This document shows, piece by piece, positions 49,430 to 60,044 of a stretch of DNA of 64,000 bases. This DNA is from Lates calcarifer. Its lineage: Eukaryota; Chordata; Actinopteri; Centropomidae. The first letter of the stretch is position 1. Each line of letters starts with the position of its first letter. Location of the stretch: contig NC_066836.1 of assembly GCF_001640805.2 (NCBI RefSeq), positions 1,945,798-2,009,797 of the forward strand. Direction: 5' to 3'. The notes under the pieces were generated by a model, which saw nothing but the letters and a program-made list of their open reading frames with translations, searched no databases and was not told where the DNA came from. The translations under genes and the position numbers were made by a program.

Positions 49430-49600
49430 AGTGTCTGATTTTCATAGTTTTCGTCTCAGTCAGAAAATGTTTTGGATTTTATCAAATTTTAGTTTTTGTT
49501 CGTTCTAGTCAAACGAAGTCCAGTTTTTGCAACAGTGACATTTTAGTCTTATTTGGTCATGCATGTTTCATTGTTAATGAAAAATGTTTTATAGTTTTAG
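49430..49600 (+). repeat. Dispersed repeat (TTTAGTCTTATTT type)
   Basis: Iterated TTTTAGT, TTTCGTCTCAGTCAGAAAAT and GACATTTTAGTCTTATTTGG, a pattern familiar from vertebrate hAT-derived repeats. Boundaries are uncertain. Confidence 0.4.
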
Positions 49601-51542
49601 GTTTCACATTAAAAGCTCACCGCTGCCGTCACATTAAAATGCATTTATTGTGAACTACATGCAGGAAGTGATGATCCGAAAACCAGCAGAAGCTTCATGC
49701 ATCTAAATGAGCTGATCCCAGCACAGAGCAGAACAGAGTGTTCTCTTTGTTAAGGCAAAAACCTAGGAAACTTACGACCAGTGCTGATAAGATAATTATG
49801 AGAAGAAACATTTAACGAGTTTAAAAAAGATGTGAATCATTTGCTTTGACTTTAACAGTCACCATATCTGAACTGAACACGTTAAAAGACGCTTCACTTG
49901 CAGGAGGAAACCACCTCCCAACACTGACTGACGTGATCCTGCAGAGAAGAACCAGGAAATTAAATTAGTTCGACTTTTAGCAAGTTTCATTTTGAAGCTT
50001 TGGCATTTGACTGAGCTCATTAACCGTGTATAATGTCAGTGAAGATGTCACAATAAAGTCAGAGGCTTATTTTCATGAGTGTGTAATTACATTAAAAAGT
50101 CAAGCAGAATGCAGAAGGAGAGAGAGGGAGAGGCTCACTTCTCCTGAATTATTGGTTGGAAACATTGAACTCTGACCGGACGTTATGTTTACCAGCCTAT
50201 TATTGAAATATTCCCATAACGACATGATTAATTATTGCACGTGGCATCAGTATGTGAAGGACCTGCTGCGCTGCTCAGCCACGTGTCAACACTGCCCCCC
50301 AGTGGAGGACACATGGTACTGCAGCTGCAGCTGTACTCAAGCGTCTCATTACTTCTGAGCAACACACAGAACCAACAACCCTCGGTTCATTTTAAAGCCT
50401 TCAATATGGAGTTTAAAATGAAATCCTAGTAATTAAATAACAATGCAAACAGACTTAAACTGAAGTGGATGTAAAATGGAACAAACAATTGCAGGGAGCT
50501 GTGTCCTCTACCTAAATAACAGAGCAACTACTCACGTAAAAATAAAGGTACGAGATCAAAACATTTTGTCATAAACTAACATGCATTAAGTGAATGCTTG
50601 AAAGGTTTAAAGACACCATATAATCACCTTATAAAGCTCACAGATCACAGAACGTGGTTGTTACTCTGGAGTGGTTTTTGTGTCCACATGTTGGACGTAA
50701 AATCTCTTCACACTGGTTTGATCTCCATCATCTCTCTGGCTGTTTAGCTGCTAGATGTTCTATGTTTTTTTTCTGCAGCTTGAAACAGGGTTGATAGGAA
50801 AACTGAGACTGAACAAAACAGTAAAGATGCGACTGAAAGGCTCTAAAACTCTGCATAGCTGAGAGGAACTGAGCAGGTTGTCCACTCATCAGAGGGTTGG
50901 CTGTTGGCTTGTCGTTTTCCTGACTCCCGACCGGACTGTGCCTTGTTGTTTCATCAGACGATCTGATCAAAGTGTCTTGAAGTTGTAAATAGTGTAAATA
51001 ATTCCCCAAAAGCAAACTGTTTTGTTCTGTTTTGGTTAGGGAGTTAGGTAAGGTCCCTGTATTTCATTTTGTTTTCTTTCATTGTCCAGGTAAATTATTG
51101 GACACTTTAATAGATTGTTTTGTTTGTTATCAGTTGTGTTTTGGACTGTAATCGGCTGTGGCAGTGGTTGTCCCTGAGAGTGGAGAAAGGGGGAAGTCAC
51201 TTGTATGTTGTAGTTTGTCTTAGCTTGACCATGACCCCAGCCCAGACTGTAAGCTACAGCAAATCTCTGTTGCATATCGTCCGTCTCATTTCAAGTATAG
51301 TTCCAAACTTTCCACAATAACAAGACTTTATTTCTGCCTTTATTTGTCTTGATAAGGTTCTTCAGAGGTGTGGAGATCAAGGTGAATGTCACAGTTCTTT
51401 TGACTGATTTAGATTTTCTCTAGCATTTCTTTTCTTTCTCTTTTAAAAATTATAGGTTTCTGAAAGTCTACAAAGACTGAACAACTTTAACTTCAGATGA
51501 GTTGTATAGGAACAAAACAGCCTGTGATGTGTGTCCCCACAG

Positions 51543-51689
51543 GAGCTGTACTCTCAGTCCTACGACGCTGTGGGTGTGATGTTTGCCTCCATCCCGGGCT
51601 TCGCCGACTTCTACTCCCAGACCGAGATGAATAACCAGGGAGTCGAGTGCCTGAGGCTCCTCAACGAAATTATCGCTGACTTTGACGAG
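51543..51689 (+). CDS. adcy8: adcy8 exon 15: C2a domain, first part
   Basis: Exon of 147 bp, phase 0 at both ends, residues 652-700. [20 protein letters not shown] is the first strand of C2, in which the metal aspartate of C1 is replaced (FASIPGF against FADVKGF), as is normal for C2 domains. [20 protein letters not shown] is the region that in this family contacts the Gs alpha switch helix. Donor is GAG|GTGAGA. Confidence 0.95.
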
Positions 51690-53355
51690 GTGAGACCACC
51701 GACTTTGAAGTGCGCCCACTTCTACTTCAGCCCAACTTTAAAAACATGCAGGGGACCGTCTCTGACGTCAACGTCCTCCGTTTTTGATTAAAACGTCCAT
51801 CTTATTCTCCCAAAACACTTCAGAACTGATTAATCTAAAGACAGACACAACAGGAGAGCTCATGTTTGCAGATTATCACCAGGCATTTATCTCAGATGGA
51901 GGAGAACCACCACAGAGAGCAAACATTATACAAAATATTTTAACAAGACATTTTTTTCATAAAGTATATGACCGAGACGAGCCCGGACATGAAGTTTCCT
52001 CCAGTTTTGATTTCCCTTCTGAGTTACAGAAGAGGTTTTTAAGCTTTGAAATGGTATGAATGTCAGTTAAAGATTTTCTTCAAAGATGTATTTGTCTTTC
52101 TTTCTGTGTCAGAAATATTTCTAATGAAAGAAAATTAGTTCAAAACAAATGCAGGTTTCTCACACATCCTGGAAAACCTGGAGGATTGTGACGGTTTAAC
52201 TTTTCAGGCTTTTTGTTCTTAAGGTTTTTGAAGTTTTAGGGATGTGAGTCAGGTTTCACTGCTGAGGTCATCTGTGTTTTTTGTTCTGTGTGCATGTAAC
52301 AGGATCAATATTCAACGACCAGCAGCAGCAACAATTCAGTAATCACCAAAAAGAAAAGACATGAATCACACATTACATCCTTTAAATGATATTTAAATTC
52401 CAGCCTAACAAGTTCATTTCTCAAAATGAGTCTTGATAATTAACTTCGAAATTATTAATAGTCCCTCTCTGTGAAAGAAAAAGAAAAAAAACACTTAATT
52501 ATTTAAACAATTTCACATCAAATCAGTTTAATTACAGGGCGGCAGTATTCACCATAAAGAATAAAGGACTGTAATTAAATGAAAGTCAGTTTGTCATTGT
52601 GTTGTTTAGTGCAGCCTTCCTGGTTTTTCAAGAAGCTGAGTCACTTTCTGAACAGCAACAGAAACCACAAACTGCATAGACTTGATCTGAGACGCCTAAT
52701 TTAAGTCAGGCTTTAAGTCTAAAGTCAGGATATCTTTAAATCCAGGATTCACCCAGACTGTCTTTATCAGATTTACAGTGTTAAACGGAAACTTTACACA
52801 TTGAAACAGGCACAGTTACATGTGAGAAGCAGTTAATTACATGTTGACATATGGGGCTGAATATTCTCCACAACAGTTCTAACAAGTTCTGATGTATCTG
52901 CTGCTCTGAAACATCTCGGCTGTTTTACAGTCGTCTGCTGCTGCAGCTCAGAATAATCGAGGTGTTGGAACAAGGTGTTGTGCATTTTTTAGCTTAGTTT
53001 TTTAAGTTTGTTTCTATTTCTGTTGCAAGGTGTTTATTGTCAGGCACACAGGCAGCATTATCCTGTCTTCTTTCCAGGAATTTTCTCTTGATGGAACTTT
53101 TTCAGCTACGTTCACTAGATTCATATATGGATAGAGGCAGAGGGTTCAAACAGGGAAGTATCATCACTGATGTTAGTGCTTTCAAGTTACCAAGGTGGAA
53201 ATAAATGTGTTTGGCTGCTCCATCCAAAAAATATTTCTACAAGTTCAGTTATAGCTGCCAAAGAGGTCCACTGTAAGAAATATCAGAAGGTAACATCATC
53301 AGAGAAATAAACTCGTACCAATGTTGACAGTCTCTCTCTCTAATGATTGTCACAG
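51690..53355 (+). other. adcy8 intron 15
   Basis: Non-coding, 1.7 kb. A perfect CRE octamer lies at 51763-51770, 74 bp after exon 15. No repeats that I can name. Confidence 0.85.
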
Positions 53356-53448
53356 TTGCTGGGCGAGGACCGTTTCCAGGACATCGAGAAGATCAAGACA
53401 ATCGGCAGCACCTACATGGCCGTCTCCGGTCTGTCGCCTGAAAAACAG
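53356..53448 (+). CDS. adcy8: adcy8 exon 16: C2a adenine-recognition Lys
   Basis: Exon of 93 bp, phase 0 at both ends, residues 701-731 ([20 protein letters not shown], then [11 protein letters not shown]). [11 protein letters not shown] contains the lysine that binds the adenine ring in mammalian cyclases. It occupies the position equivalent to the C1 motif KILGDCYYC, with the aspartate absent as expected. Acceptor is CACAG and donor CAG|GTGAGA. Confidence 0.95.
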
Positions 53449-54025
53449 GTGAGATCCTCTGGTGTCATCATGGCAAACCACACCTCTCAGAAGTGCAAGA
53501 CAATTACAGCAGATCTTGGTCCTTAAATATCTCAGGTGGAGGCTCGGTGATGAAAATGATGCTTCTCTGTCTGGAATAAAAAAGATATATTGATGTGGCA
53601 TCTTCCAACACAAAGCATCAACACCAAAAGTTGTCTTGTTCACAGTCTTTGATTCACTTTGTAAAAGATTTGCAGAGGTTTGATAGCAAGCCGACGTTTT
53701 TGACTTTTCTGATTCGGCCATTGGAAACAAGCAGCTCAAGCTGACCAGTCTGTTTTCGTGATCTTGGTTTATATCTCATAATCACTTGCTGAAATATTGC
53801 TATTAATGATATCTGAGTGTTGTTTACTTTGAGGAATATGAAAACTCATAACTCATGACATGTTCTCTCAAGCTTTACAAGAACATTGTCTAAATAATAC
53901 ACAACCTACAATCAACAAATGTACAGTTAAGTTCAGGAAATATCTAATGAAAGACATGAAAGAATGTAGTGGCAGAAGTCAGGTAACACCAACTGAAAAG
54001 TTACTGAAGTTCATTATCCAGCTTT

Positions 54026-54362
54026 AAGGCCTTTTCACACAGCTATTTTTTATTTTATTTTTTTTTTATTAATTGGCACGTCACATTTTTAATGCTTTCA
54101 CACAGAACATGGATATTATGTGGCGAATAAGCAATGTCACTTTGTTTTTTTTCGCTAGGTCAATTTTTCTGAGCTACAGGTGTCACTGCCTCTTTAAATG
54201 CGGCAGTTGCATCCCCAACAGGACCTCAAACTGCCCCACAAATATCCTAAAAAAATATGTCCACAAACTGCCACTGTGGAGCTCCACTGCTGAAAATCCG
54301 CGGGAAAGTATTTTGCATTTTCGGGTTCTATATTTGCATTGTGCTGTGTGTGAAAAGACCTT
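54026..54362. mobile_element. 337-bp non-autonomous DNA transposon (MITE-like)
   Basis: The left end AAGGCCTTTTCACACAG is mirrored at the right by CTGTGTGTGAAAAGACCTT, giving inverted ends of about 17 bp. No transposase is present. Target duplication not resolved. It lies 327 bp before exon 17. Confidence 0.65.
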
Positions 54363-54547
54363 TAGTTGTAGTTATGAAGCCTCTCTACTCTGATGGAGAG
54401 CCCTAAACTACCTTAGGGTTACACTCTGCTGGTCGGTTAGAGATGTCTGTATCTCATAAATAAAATAAGAAGAAGTCACTAAGTTCACCATGTGATCGTG
54501 TGTCCAGCTCAGTGAGATCAGGGCTGCAATTCAGAGCCAGTTTCCTT

Positions 54548-54555
54548 TGACGTCA
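54548..54555. promoter_or_regulatory. Perfect CRE octamer TGACGTCA
   Basis: Full palindromic CREB/ATF site in intron 16. A second one (54618-54625) lies 70 bp away and a half-site TGACGT near 54635. Confidence 0.5.
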
Positions 54556-54617
54556 ACACTCTTCATCTCTCGTCCCTCAAGTGACAATTTTCCACTTTGA
54601 TCTCCAACGCACTGCCC

Positions 54618-54625
54618 TGACGTCA
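54618..54625. promoter_or_regulatory. Perfect CRE octamer TGACGTCA
   Basis: Second full CRE, 65 bp upstream of exon 17. See the pair at 54548. Confidence 0.5.
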
Positions 54626-54689
54626 CTCAAGTCCTGACGTTCAGCTGACTCAGACTGTCCTCCCCCTCTCTCTCCTCTATCTTCCACAG

Positions 54690-54804
54690 CAATGTGAAGA
54701 TAAATGGGGTCACCTGTGTGCGTTGGCGGACTTTGCCATCGCCCTCAATGAGAGCATCCAGGAGATCAACAAGCACTCCTTCAACAACTTTGAGCTGAGG
54801 ATCG
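54690..54804 (+). CDS. adcy8: adcy8 exon 17: C2a central helix
   Basis: Exon of 115 bp, phase 0 start, ending one base into Gly770. It encodes residues 732-769, [20 protein letters not shown] and [18 protein letters not shown]. The helix [13 protein letters not shown] and the strand FELRIG form the C2 core next to the glycine-rich loop. Acceptor is TTCCACAG and donor TCG|GTAAGA. Two perfect CRE octamers lie 65-142 bp upstream, in the intron. Confidence 0.95.
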
Positions 54805-55155
54805 GTAAGAGCTCTTTGACACGTTCTTTGCTTGTTGTTTGGTTTTACTCCTTTTTCTCTTTTGTCTACTTCCACGTCCTCATTTCTTCTGTTTAATTTT
54901 TATCTCTGTCTTAATACGTATTCTTTAATCCCATGATGAAGGGTGTAAGATGTTTCTGTAAAGGTTGCAACTAATGATTATCATCACTACTGAAAAAATA
55001 TTTATAGTTTAATATTTAGTCTTTGTAATGTTTAAAAAGTAAATAAATAAAAAGATAAAACAGAGAAAATAAGCGACTCCTCACATTTGAGAAAAATGTT
55101 TGACAGGCTTTAAGGCAACACGTTAGCACTGTGTAACATTGTGTGTCTTCTGAAG
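54805..55155 (+). other. adcy8 intron 17
   Basis: Smallest intron, 351 bp, with no recognisable content apart from the splice sites GTAAGA and CTGAAG. Confidence 0.85.
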
Positions 55156-55655
55156 GTATGGCTCATGGCTCGGTGGTGGCAGGTGTGATCGGTGCCAAGA
55201 AGCCGCAGTACGACATCTGGGGGAAGACGGTGAACTTGGCCAGCCGGATGGACAGCACGGGCGTGAGCGGCAAGATTCAGGTGCCCGAGGAGACCTACCT
55301 GATCCTGAAGGAGCGCGGCTTCGCCTTCGAGTACCGCGGCGAGATCTACGTGAAGGGCATCAGCGAGCAGGAGGGCAAGATCCGAACGCACTTCCTGCTG
55401 GGCCGGGTGCAGCCCAACCCACTCATCCTGCAGCCGCGTAAAATCACCGGCCAGTACTCACTGGCAGCCGTGGTGCTCGGCCTGGTGCAGTCTCTCAACC
55501 GGCAGAAGCAAAAGCAGATCCTCAACGAGAACAACAACTCGGGCATCATGAAGGGTCACCACCACTACAACCGGAGGACGTTGTTAGCGCCCGGTGGCTC
55601 CGAGGTGGGAGGGGGGCATCACGCCGAAGTGGCTGATAAGACTGAGCTGTCCTGA
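55156..55655 (+). CDS. adcy8: adcy8 exon 18: C2 catalytic residues and C2b tail
   Basis: Last coding exon of 500 bp, completing Gly770 and ending at TGA 55653-55655. [20 protein letters not shown] followed by [13 protein letters not shown] holds Asp789 (adenine), Asn796 and Arg800 (catalysis), with the family spacing of 7 and 4. The reading RIGMAHGS has Met where relatives usually have Ile. [14 protein letters not shown] closes C2a. C2b contains [17 protein letters not shown], the IQ-like calmodulin site, followed by NENNNSG, a His-rich HHHY and a divergent Gly-rich end finishing TELS. The exon is the most GC-rich block of the window. Confidence 0.96.
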
Positions 55656-56034
55656 AGAGCAGACTGGAGTTTTAGTTCCACGCAGATTTCTCAGAGGCAG
55701 AGACGCTCTGCGGGCAGAAATAACCCCAGTGTTTGAGTTGAACCTCAGTGGGTGAAGCTCAAGAACATTGGTTTTCTGACTAATTAACACTCAAACTTGA
55801 AAAGCAGATGAAAGTTCTTCAGGAGTCATAACCTGGTTCCAGACCTGAATCACTGCAGATTCAGCAGATCAAGTAGATTTTCGTATCATGCTCTTTCCCC
55901 AGTTGGAAAAACACCTAACCCTAACCAATCAGAGCTGTGTAGACAAGATCAGTATCTGGGACGTCTTCTTTCTGTTCCGGAATCCAAACAAAAATGCTAA
56001 CAAGTGTGGATGAGATTAAAGCAGTGGCGTCAAC

Positions 56035-56704
56035 TAGGGCTGTGCAATACAACCAAAATCTTATATCATAATATATATCAGGATATAGTACATTCCCTGT
56101 AAATTCAATGAATTAATAGTTTATATAAAATGACCACATGGAGAGGACTACTACTTTTTTACATATGCCCAAAAATGAATGGTATTCATTCATATGTGAT
56201 TATTTTTCTGCTTTTATTTAGAACAAATGTTTAATCGAGAATCTATAAAATATGAAACACTTTTCAAAAACAGATGATTACTGGCCCAACATAAAATATC
56301 ATCATATAAAATACCAAATCTAAGTATTGTATTTTTAAGTTTAAATTGTAGAGGCAACACAAGGCTCATGACATAACAAGAGAAAAAACACTCCTTCAAG
56401 TTTGAAAGACAAAATCCTGATCAAATGTTTGACTCTGGTTTATTTTGAGTATCTGATGGTTCTTTTGTTCCTCTCATTCGTTAACTCTCTCCAGACACAC
56501 TGACATGGTTCTTGTGTAGGTGGTAGAAGAGATTTGTGGTGTTTGAATCTTGTGGGGACCAGTCCTGATCCATGACTTTTCGTGACCAAACCATGTAACA
56601 GAGGTAGCCCCTTGTTGAAGCTCCTCGATTTGTCTCGGCTGGTCCTTCTCTGGTTCTGTTTCACCTTCGTCAAAAGATATATATTGTCATGTTGCACAGC
56701 CCTA
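56035..56704. mobile_element. hAT-like non-autonomous element in the 3' UTR
   Basis: Perfect inverted ends TAGGGCTGTGCAA and TTGCACAGCCCTA, 670 bp apart. Flanking octamers GCGTCAAC (56027-56034) and GCCTCAAC (56705-56712) agree at 7 of 8 bases, the length expected of hAT target duplications. The interior is AT-rich with no transposase. Confidence 0.75.
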
Positions 56705-56888
56705 GCCTCAACAGGATCAATATGTTTGATGCTATGTTGTACACACACACACTTCTTTGCAGGTCTACAGAGTGTTCTTGTGTGTCAAACAAGGAGATTG
56801 GGTGATCCAGTCCCTGTTGTGAAGAGGGTTCAAAATCCTTTACTTAAAAACTTTAAAACAAATGAACCAGAGACGTATGTTCCAGCTG

Positions 56889-57250
56889 TAAAGGTACCCT
56901 GTGGAGTTTTTGTCCACTAGCAGCACTATTGAGCAATGTTTTTACTTGTGGGTCCCCGTTTCAATCGTTCTTGGGTTCGCAATGATTTCTGCTGATGGTT
57001 TTGCGCTATTCCACTGACCTGCAGGTGGCAGTAACATGCCAGAAAACACAGCAATGCACCAGCAAAGGCAGTGAAGAGGAAGACTGCCGGCTAATATCCA
57101 TGGACGTAAAACAACGCAGGAGTCAAACTTGAGATAAATGGGTTTCTTGAGGAAGAAAACGCACTCAGCAAGTTCAATAGACCTCAAGGATACACACAAT
57201 GAATGTAAACAGAAACTGTGTTTACAAGAAAACTCCACAGGGCACCTTTA
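56889..57250. mobile_element. 362-bp element with inverted ends in the 3' UTR
   Basis: The left end TAAAGGTACCCTGTGGAGTT pairs with the right end AACTCCACAGGGCACCTTTA (one mismatch). No coding capacity. I recognise the end sequence as frequent in fish genomes; superfamily unassigned. Confidence 0.65.
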
Positions 57251-57696
57251 AGTGCTGGTGAATACATACTCATTTTAGATGGGTTGGACTTTTCGCTTTT
57301 CCAGGTTTGCCAGTTTCTCTGGCTCCTCCCACTGAGGTTAATCTAGACCAATGAGATTGTGTCTGCCTCCTGAATCCGCTTTGCTTTCGATAAATGTTCG
57401 TAGAACTGAAACTCCACTTTGTTCCTGAAGGGAGGAGGAGGTGGTGGGGGAGTGAGGGAGGGACTGGACGGGACCGCCGTGTTCTGTTTTCATCCGCCCT
57501 CATCTGTTCGATGTCTGTTCGACTGATCCCTCTTGGACTGTCTGACCATTCCTCCTGTCGTTTCCACTTCCCCTTTTTATGTCGCCCGGCCACCAACCCA
57601 TCCCCGCCCCCAAAAAAACCCAGAAACCCCGTCCCACTCTGACCCTCGCCCGGTGTCAATGTTTCTTTTTTGTATTTCTTTTATATATGAGAACAC

Positions 57697-57702
57697 AATA
57701 AA
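57697..57702 (+). terminator. Polyadenylation signal AATAAA for adcy8
   Basis: Canonical AATAAA hexamer followed about 20-30 bases later by a GT- and T-rich segment (GTGTTTGGTGTCTTTATTTT, from about 57730), the usual arrangement of a cleavage and polyadenylation site. Cleavage would fall near 57720. Confidence 0.65.
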
Positions 57703-57904
57703 AAGGGGTCTAATTTTTTATATAAGCCATGTGTTTGGTGTCTTTATTTTTTCATGTTTCTGATATTGGATGGTACTGAAATTATTTGCAGGACTTGTGG
57801 GGAGCTTGATCAGTCAACTGGGACTAGAAGAAAGATGTCTTTTGGTACTAATGGAGAAGTTTTGATGGAGTCACAAAGGATCACAAGTCTTGTTCACCAA
57901 TGGA

Positions 57905-58495
57905 GAGCTGCAGGGATGAGTCCTAACACCCGGAAGTTCGTTAGCATGTTAGCACTTCCTGTTCCCCCGTCCCAAAGTCAGTGTGTTTCTGGTTAAATGT
58001 CTGAAATAAGGTCTGTGGTTTTAACACAAGGTCAAGACATTTTCAGGTTTTATTCTCGGACATAAAATGGGTCAGTAAATCCCCCACTCCTGATGTTTGA
58101 AGCTTTTACGTGTCTTAAAAAAGGCGGTTGCTAACGAGTGTCTAAATGAGACTACAGAGGTTGTCGGGGACGTTAACATGAAAACCCACCTACTCACCAG
58201 TCCACCTTTACAGCCTCGTTGTGTTTCTACTCACGCTCTTTCAAACTCTCACTAACTTTCTAAGAAGAAAGGCTTTTGTAGAAGAGCTCAGAGCTAAATG
58301 AAATGACCAGTTGGAAGCTTAGTGGTGGAGACGTTGACGTCATGTGACCGTGGTGTAGTTGGTTTATAGCCTAACATTAGCTTTTTACTTCTGGAGATTG
58401 GATTTAGAGAATTCCTGAGCAGAAGTACGCACAGGCAAATTTTTATACAATTCTCATATATTTTATTTTCAAATGACATAAGCTAGAAATCATAA
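57905..58495 (+). repeat. Near-identical long repeat, copy B (downstream)
   Basis: Longer copy of the same family. It starts near the GGGATGAGTCCTAA block, and its 58059-58391 segment is almost identical to copy A. It seems to run on to about 58495. CRE octamer at 58335. Confidence 0.8.
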
Positions 58496-59784
58496 ACTGC
58501 AGAGAAAACCACCAGCTTTTATTTCCACTCCACAGGAAGACCTCTTTCGTCTTCACCCTCTTCGTTTTCATCTTGGAAAGATTTTGATGAATGTCATTGT
58601 CACACGAGCGAGAAGAGGAGGAGCTGGAAATGAAAGCAGACACCTGCTGAATGATCCCAAACCATATGGACTCTGAGTGACGGAGCTGATGGTTGAACAA
58701 CCACAATGGTTATCTGCATCAGACCTAATCACATGTAACTGTTCAGCTGCAGACGTGACGCATACTGTTCAGATTCAGATACACATCAACAGGAACAGAG
58801 CTGGATAAATAGGAATGATGATTGAGTGATGAGTTTAAAAATAAGATATCAAATATCTAAATCCACTGATTTCATAAACTCTTCACACAATAAAACGTGT
58901 TTAACTCAGCACTGAAGTTGTGGTGGCGTTTGTATTTTGTGGACTCATGGTCAACTCTTTGTTCAGTGGGTTAATACTGTGCAGGAAGAAATGCCTGCAC
59001 TTTGACAGAAAGAGTCTCAAGTCTTTGCATCCTCAGTATTTTCAAGCAACAGTGAAAAATGTGAAAGAAAAGGAAATGTTTCAGTCACAGGACTGTTGAC
59101 CGAAACACTTACACACCGTGTTATTTTAGAAACTTAATCAGACAACAGTGGTCAGGTGGTGAGAGAGAGATAAGGTGTTTTCAGTTAACTCGTTAACTCA
59201 GTTGTGCTCACAAGTCTACAAAGAGATCAGAGTGAACACAGACATGAGATGTTTGTCAAAAAATAAGATAAAAGGGATGTTAAAGATGCAACATCTTCAG
59301 TGTTTAGAGTTTGAGATATTTTAAAATGGATAAAACAACAACAAAAAAAACTTAAAAGACAGAAATGAAGTAGATAAAGCAGAGATAAGCAGCATCCCGC
59401 TGTTTGTTCTCATGTTTCTGATGATCACTCTGATCAGCTGGTGTTTGTCTGAACTCTGCATTTAATTTTCTGTGACTGACGCTGATTCAGCTCAGAGGTT
59501 CATCACAGTTTGGCTGTTTAACAAGACGGTTTGGCAACAATAATTGTTTTGAAGGATAAAGAACGATAACAGACGTGAAAACACTCCACTCATCCACAAT
59601 AAAATAAACATGAAGTAATACTAATGTTTCCAGTGAAGGAGTAGGAGCTGATATTCATCCTGGAAGCTTCTGAGGGAGGAAACTGAAGCCTGATATCTGC
59701 TGTGATGATTTACATGCTGTAAGAGGAGAGTGAGACATGTTAGAAAAGGGCTCAGTACCTCAGATTTGCAGTGTGTGCAAACAT

Positions 59785-59799
59785 CCACTAGATGGCAGC
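59785..59799 (+). promoter_or_regulatory. CTCF-core-like motif
   Basis: CCACTAGATGGCAGC matches the CTCF core CCASYAGRKGGCRS. Same-strand relatives lie at 62560-62573 (perfect core) and 57018-57031 (one mismatch). Confidence 0.4.
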
Positions 59800-60044
59800 A
59801 GACACCCAGTCAGACACAGGAAGGTTTCAGCCTCAGATTAACATGGTTACTTTCTGTAGCTGCAGAAATACTTCATCCCACCTGTTGTTATTGATCTGTG
59901 ACCTCTGATCTCTTCAGTCCTGGTTACATGAGAAGAATTATGGCTGAGAACATCAATAATCAATCACTGGCTCAGACTGCTGGACAAAATGTAAAACAGG
60001 AAATTGATCAGGACATGATGTGAGTCTTAAGGGCACATCTTTAA

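Larger units (their letters stand above)
45696..51542 (+). other. adcy8 intron 14
   Basis: Non-coding, 5.8 kb. It contains the 440-bp foldback element (45796-46235), a T tract (46422-46437), a repeat fragment sharing a core with the element of intron 16 (47680-47720), a possible conserved block (48230-48590) and a TTTAGTYTT-type dispersed repeat (49430-49600). Confidence 0.85.
53449..54689 (+). other. adcy8 intron 16
   Basis: Non-coding, 1.2 kb. It contains a 337-bp element with inverted ends (54026-54362) and two perfect CREs (54548, 54618) close to exon 17. Confidence 0.85.
9545..57722 (+). other. adcy8: adcy8 gene, exons 2-18 plus 3' UTR (5' part off window)
   Basis: Gene-level entry for membrane-bound adenylate cyclase type 8, which converts ATP to cAMP and is stimulated by Ca2+/calmodulin. 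Seventeen exons were found by translation and splice-site inspection. Every intron starts GT and ends AG and every phase joins, giving 2808 coding bases (935 residues and stop). Mammalian AC8 is about 1250 residues, so about 315-320 residues, corresponding to the single large first exon, lie upstream. The type 8 assignment rests on close similarity to AC8 throughout, on the 66-codon C1b exon, on the 30-codon glycosylated-loop exon and on the C2b IQ-like tail; AC1, the nearest relative, lacks these cassettes. Positions in the exon entries count from the first residue of exon 2. The window contains no promoter for this gene. Confidence 0.96.
55656..57722 (+). other. adcy8: adcy8 3' UTR (inferred extent)
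   Basis: The untranslated stretch runs from the stop codon to the first good polyadenylation signal. Only an ATTAAA at 56015 precedes that signal. The stretch contains a 670-bp hAT-like element (56035-56704), an AC repeat at about 56741 and a second element with inverted ends (56889-57250). A G-rich then C-rich segment (57425-57650) precedes the poly(A) site. The extent is inferred from sequence alone; a shorter UTR ending near 56040 is possible. Confidence 0.6.

Noticed and set aside
54073..54393. 106-codon open frame before exon 17
   Set aside because: Lies almost entirely within the 337-bp element with inverted ends; not a transposase.
55110..55391. Minus-strand open frame opposite exon 18
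   Set aside because: Shadow of the GC-rich, strongly conserved C2 coding exon; the sense frame explains it fully.
57270..57659. 129-codon minus-strand frame in the 3' UTR
   Set aside because: Arises from the G-rich then C-rich UTR end; no domain and no sign of a reverse-strand gene.
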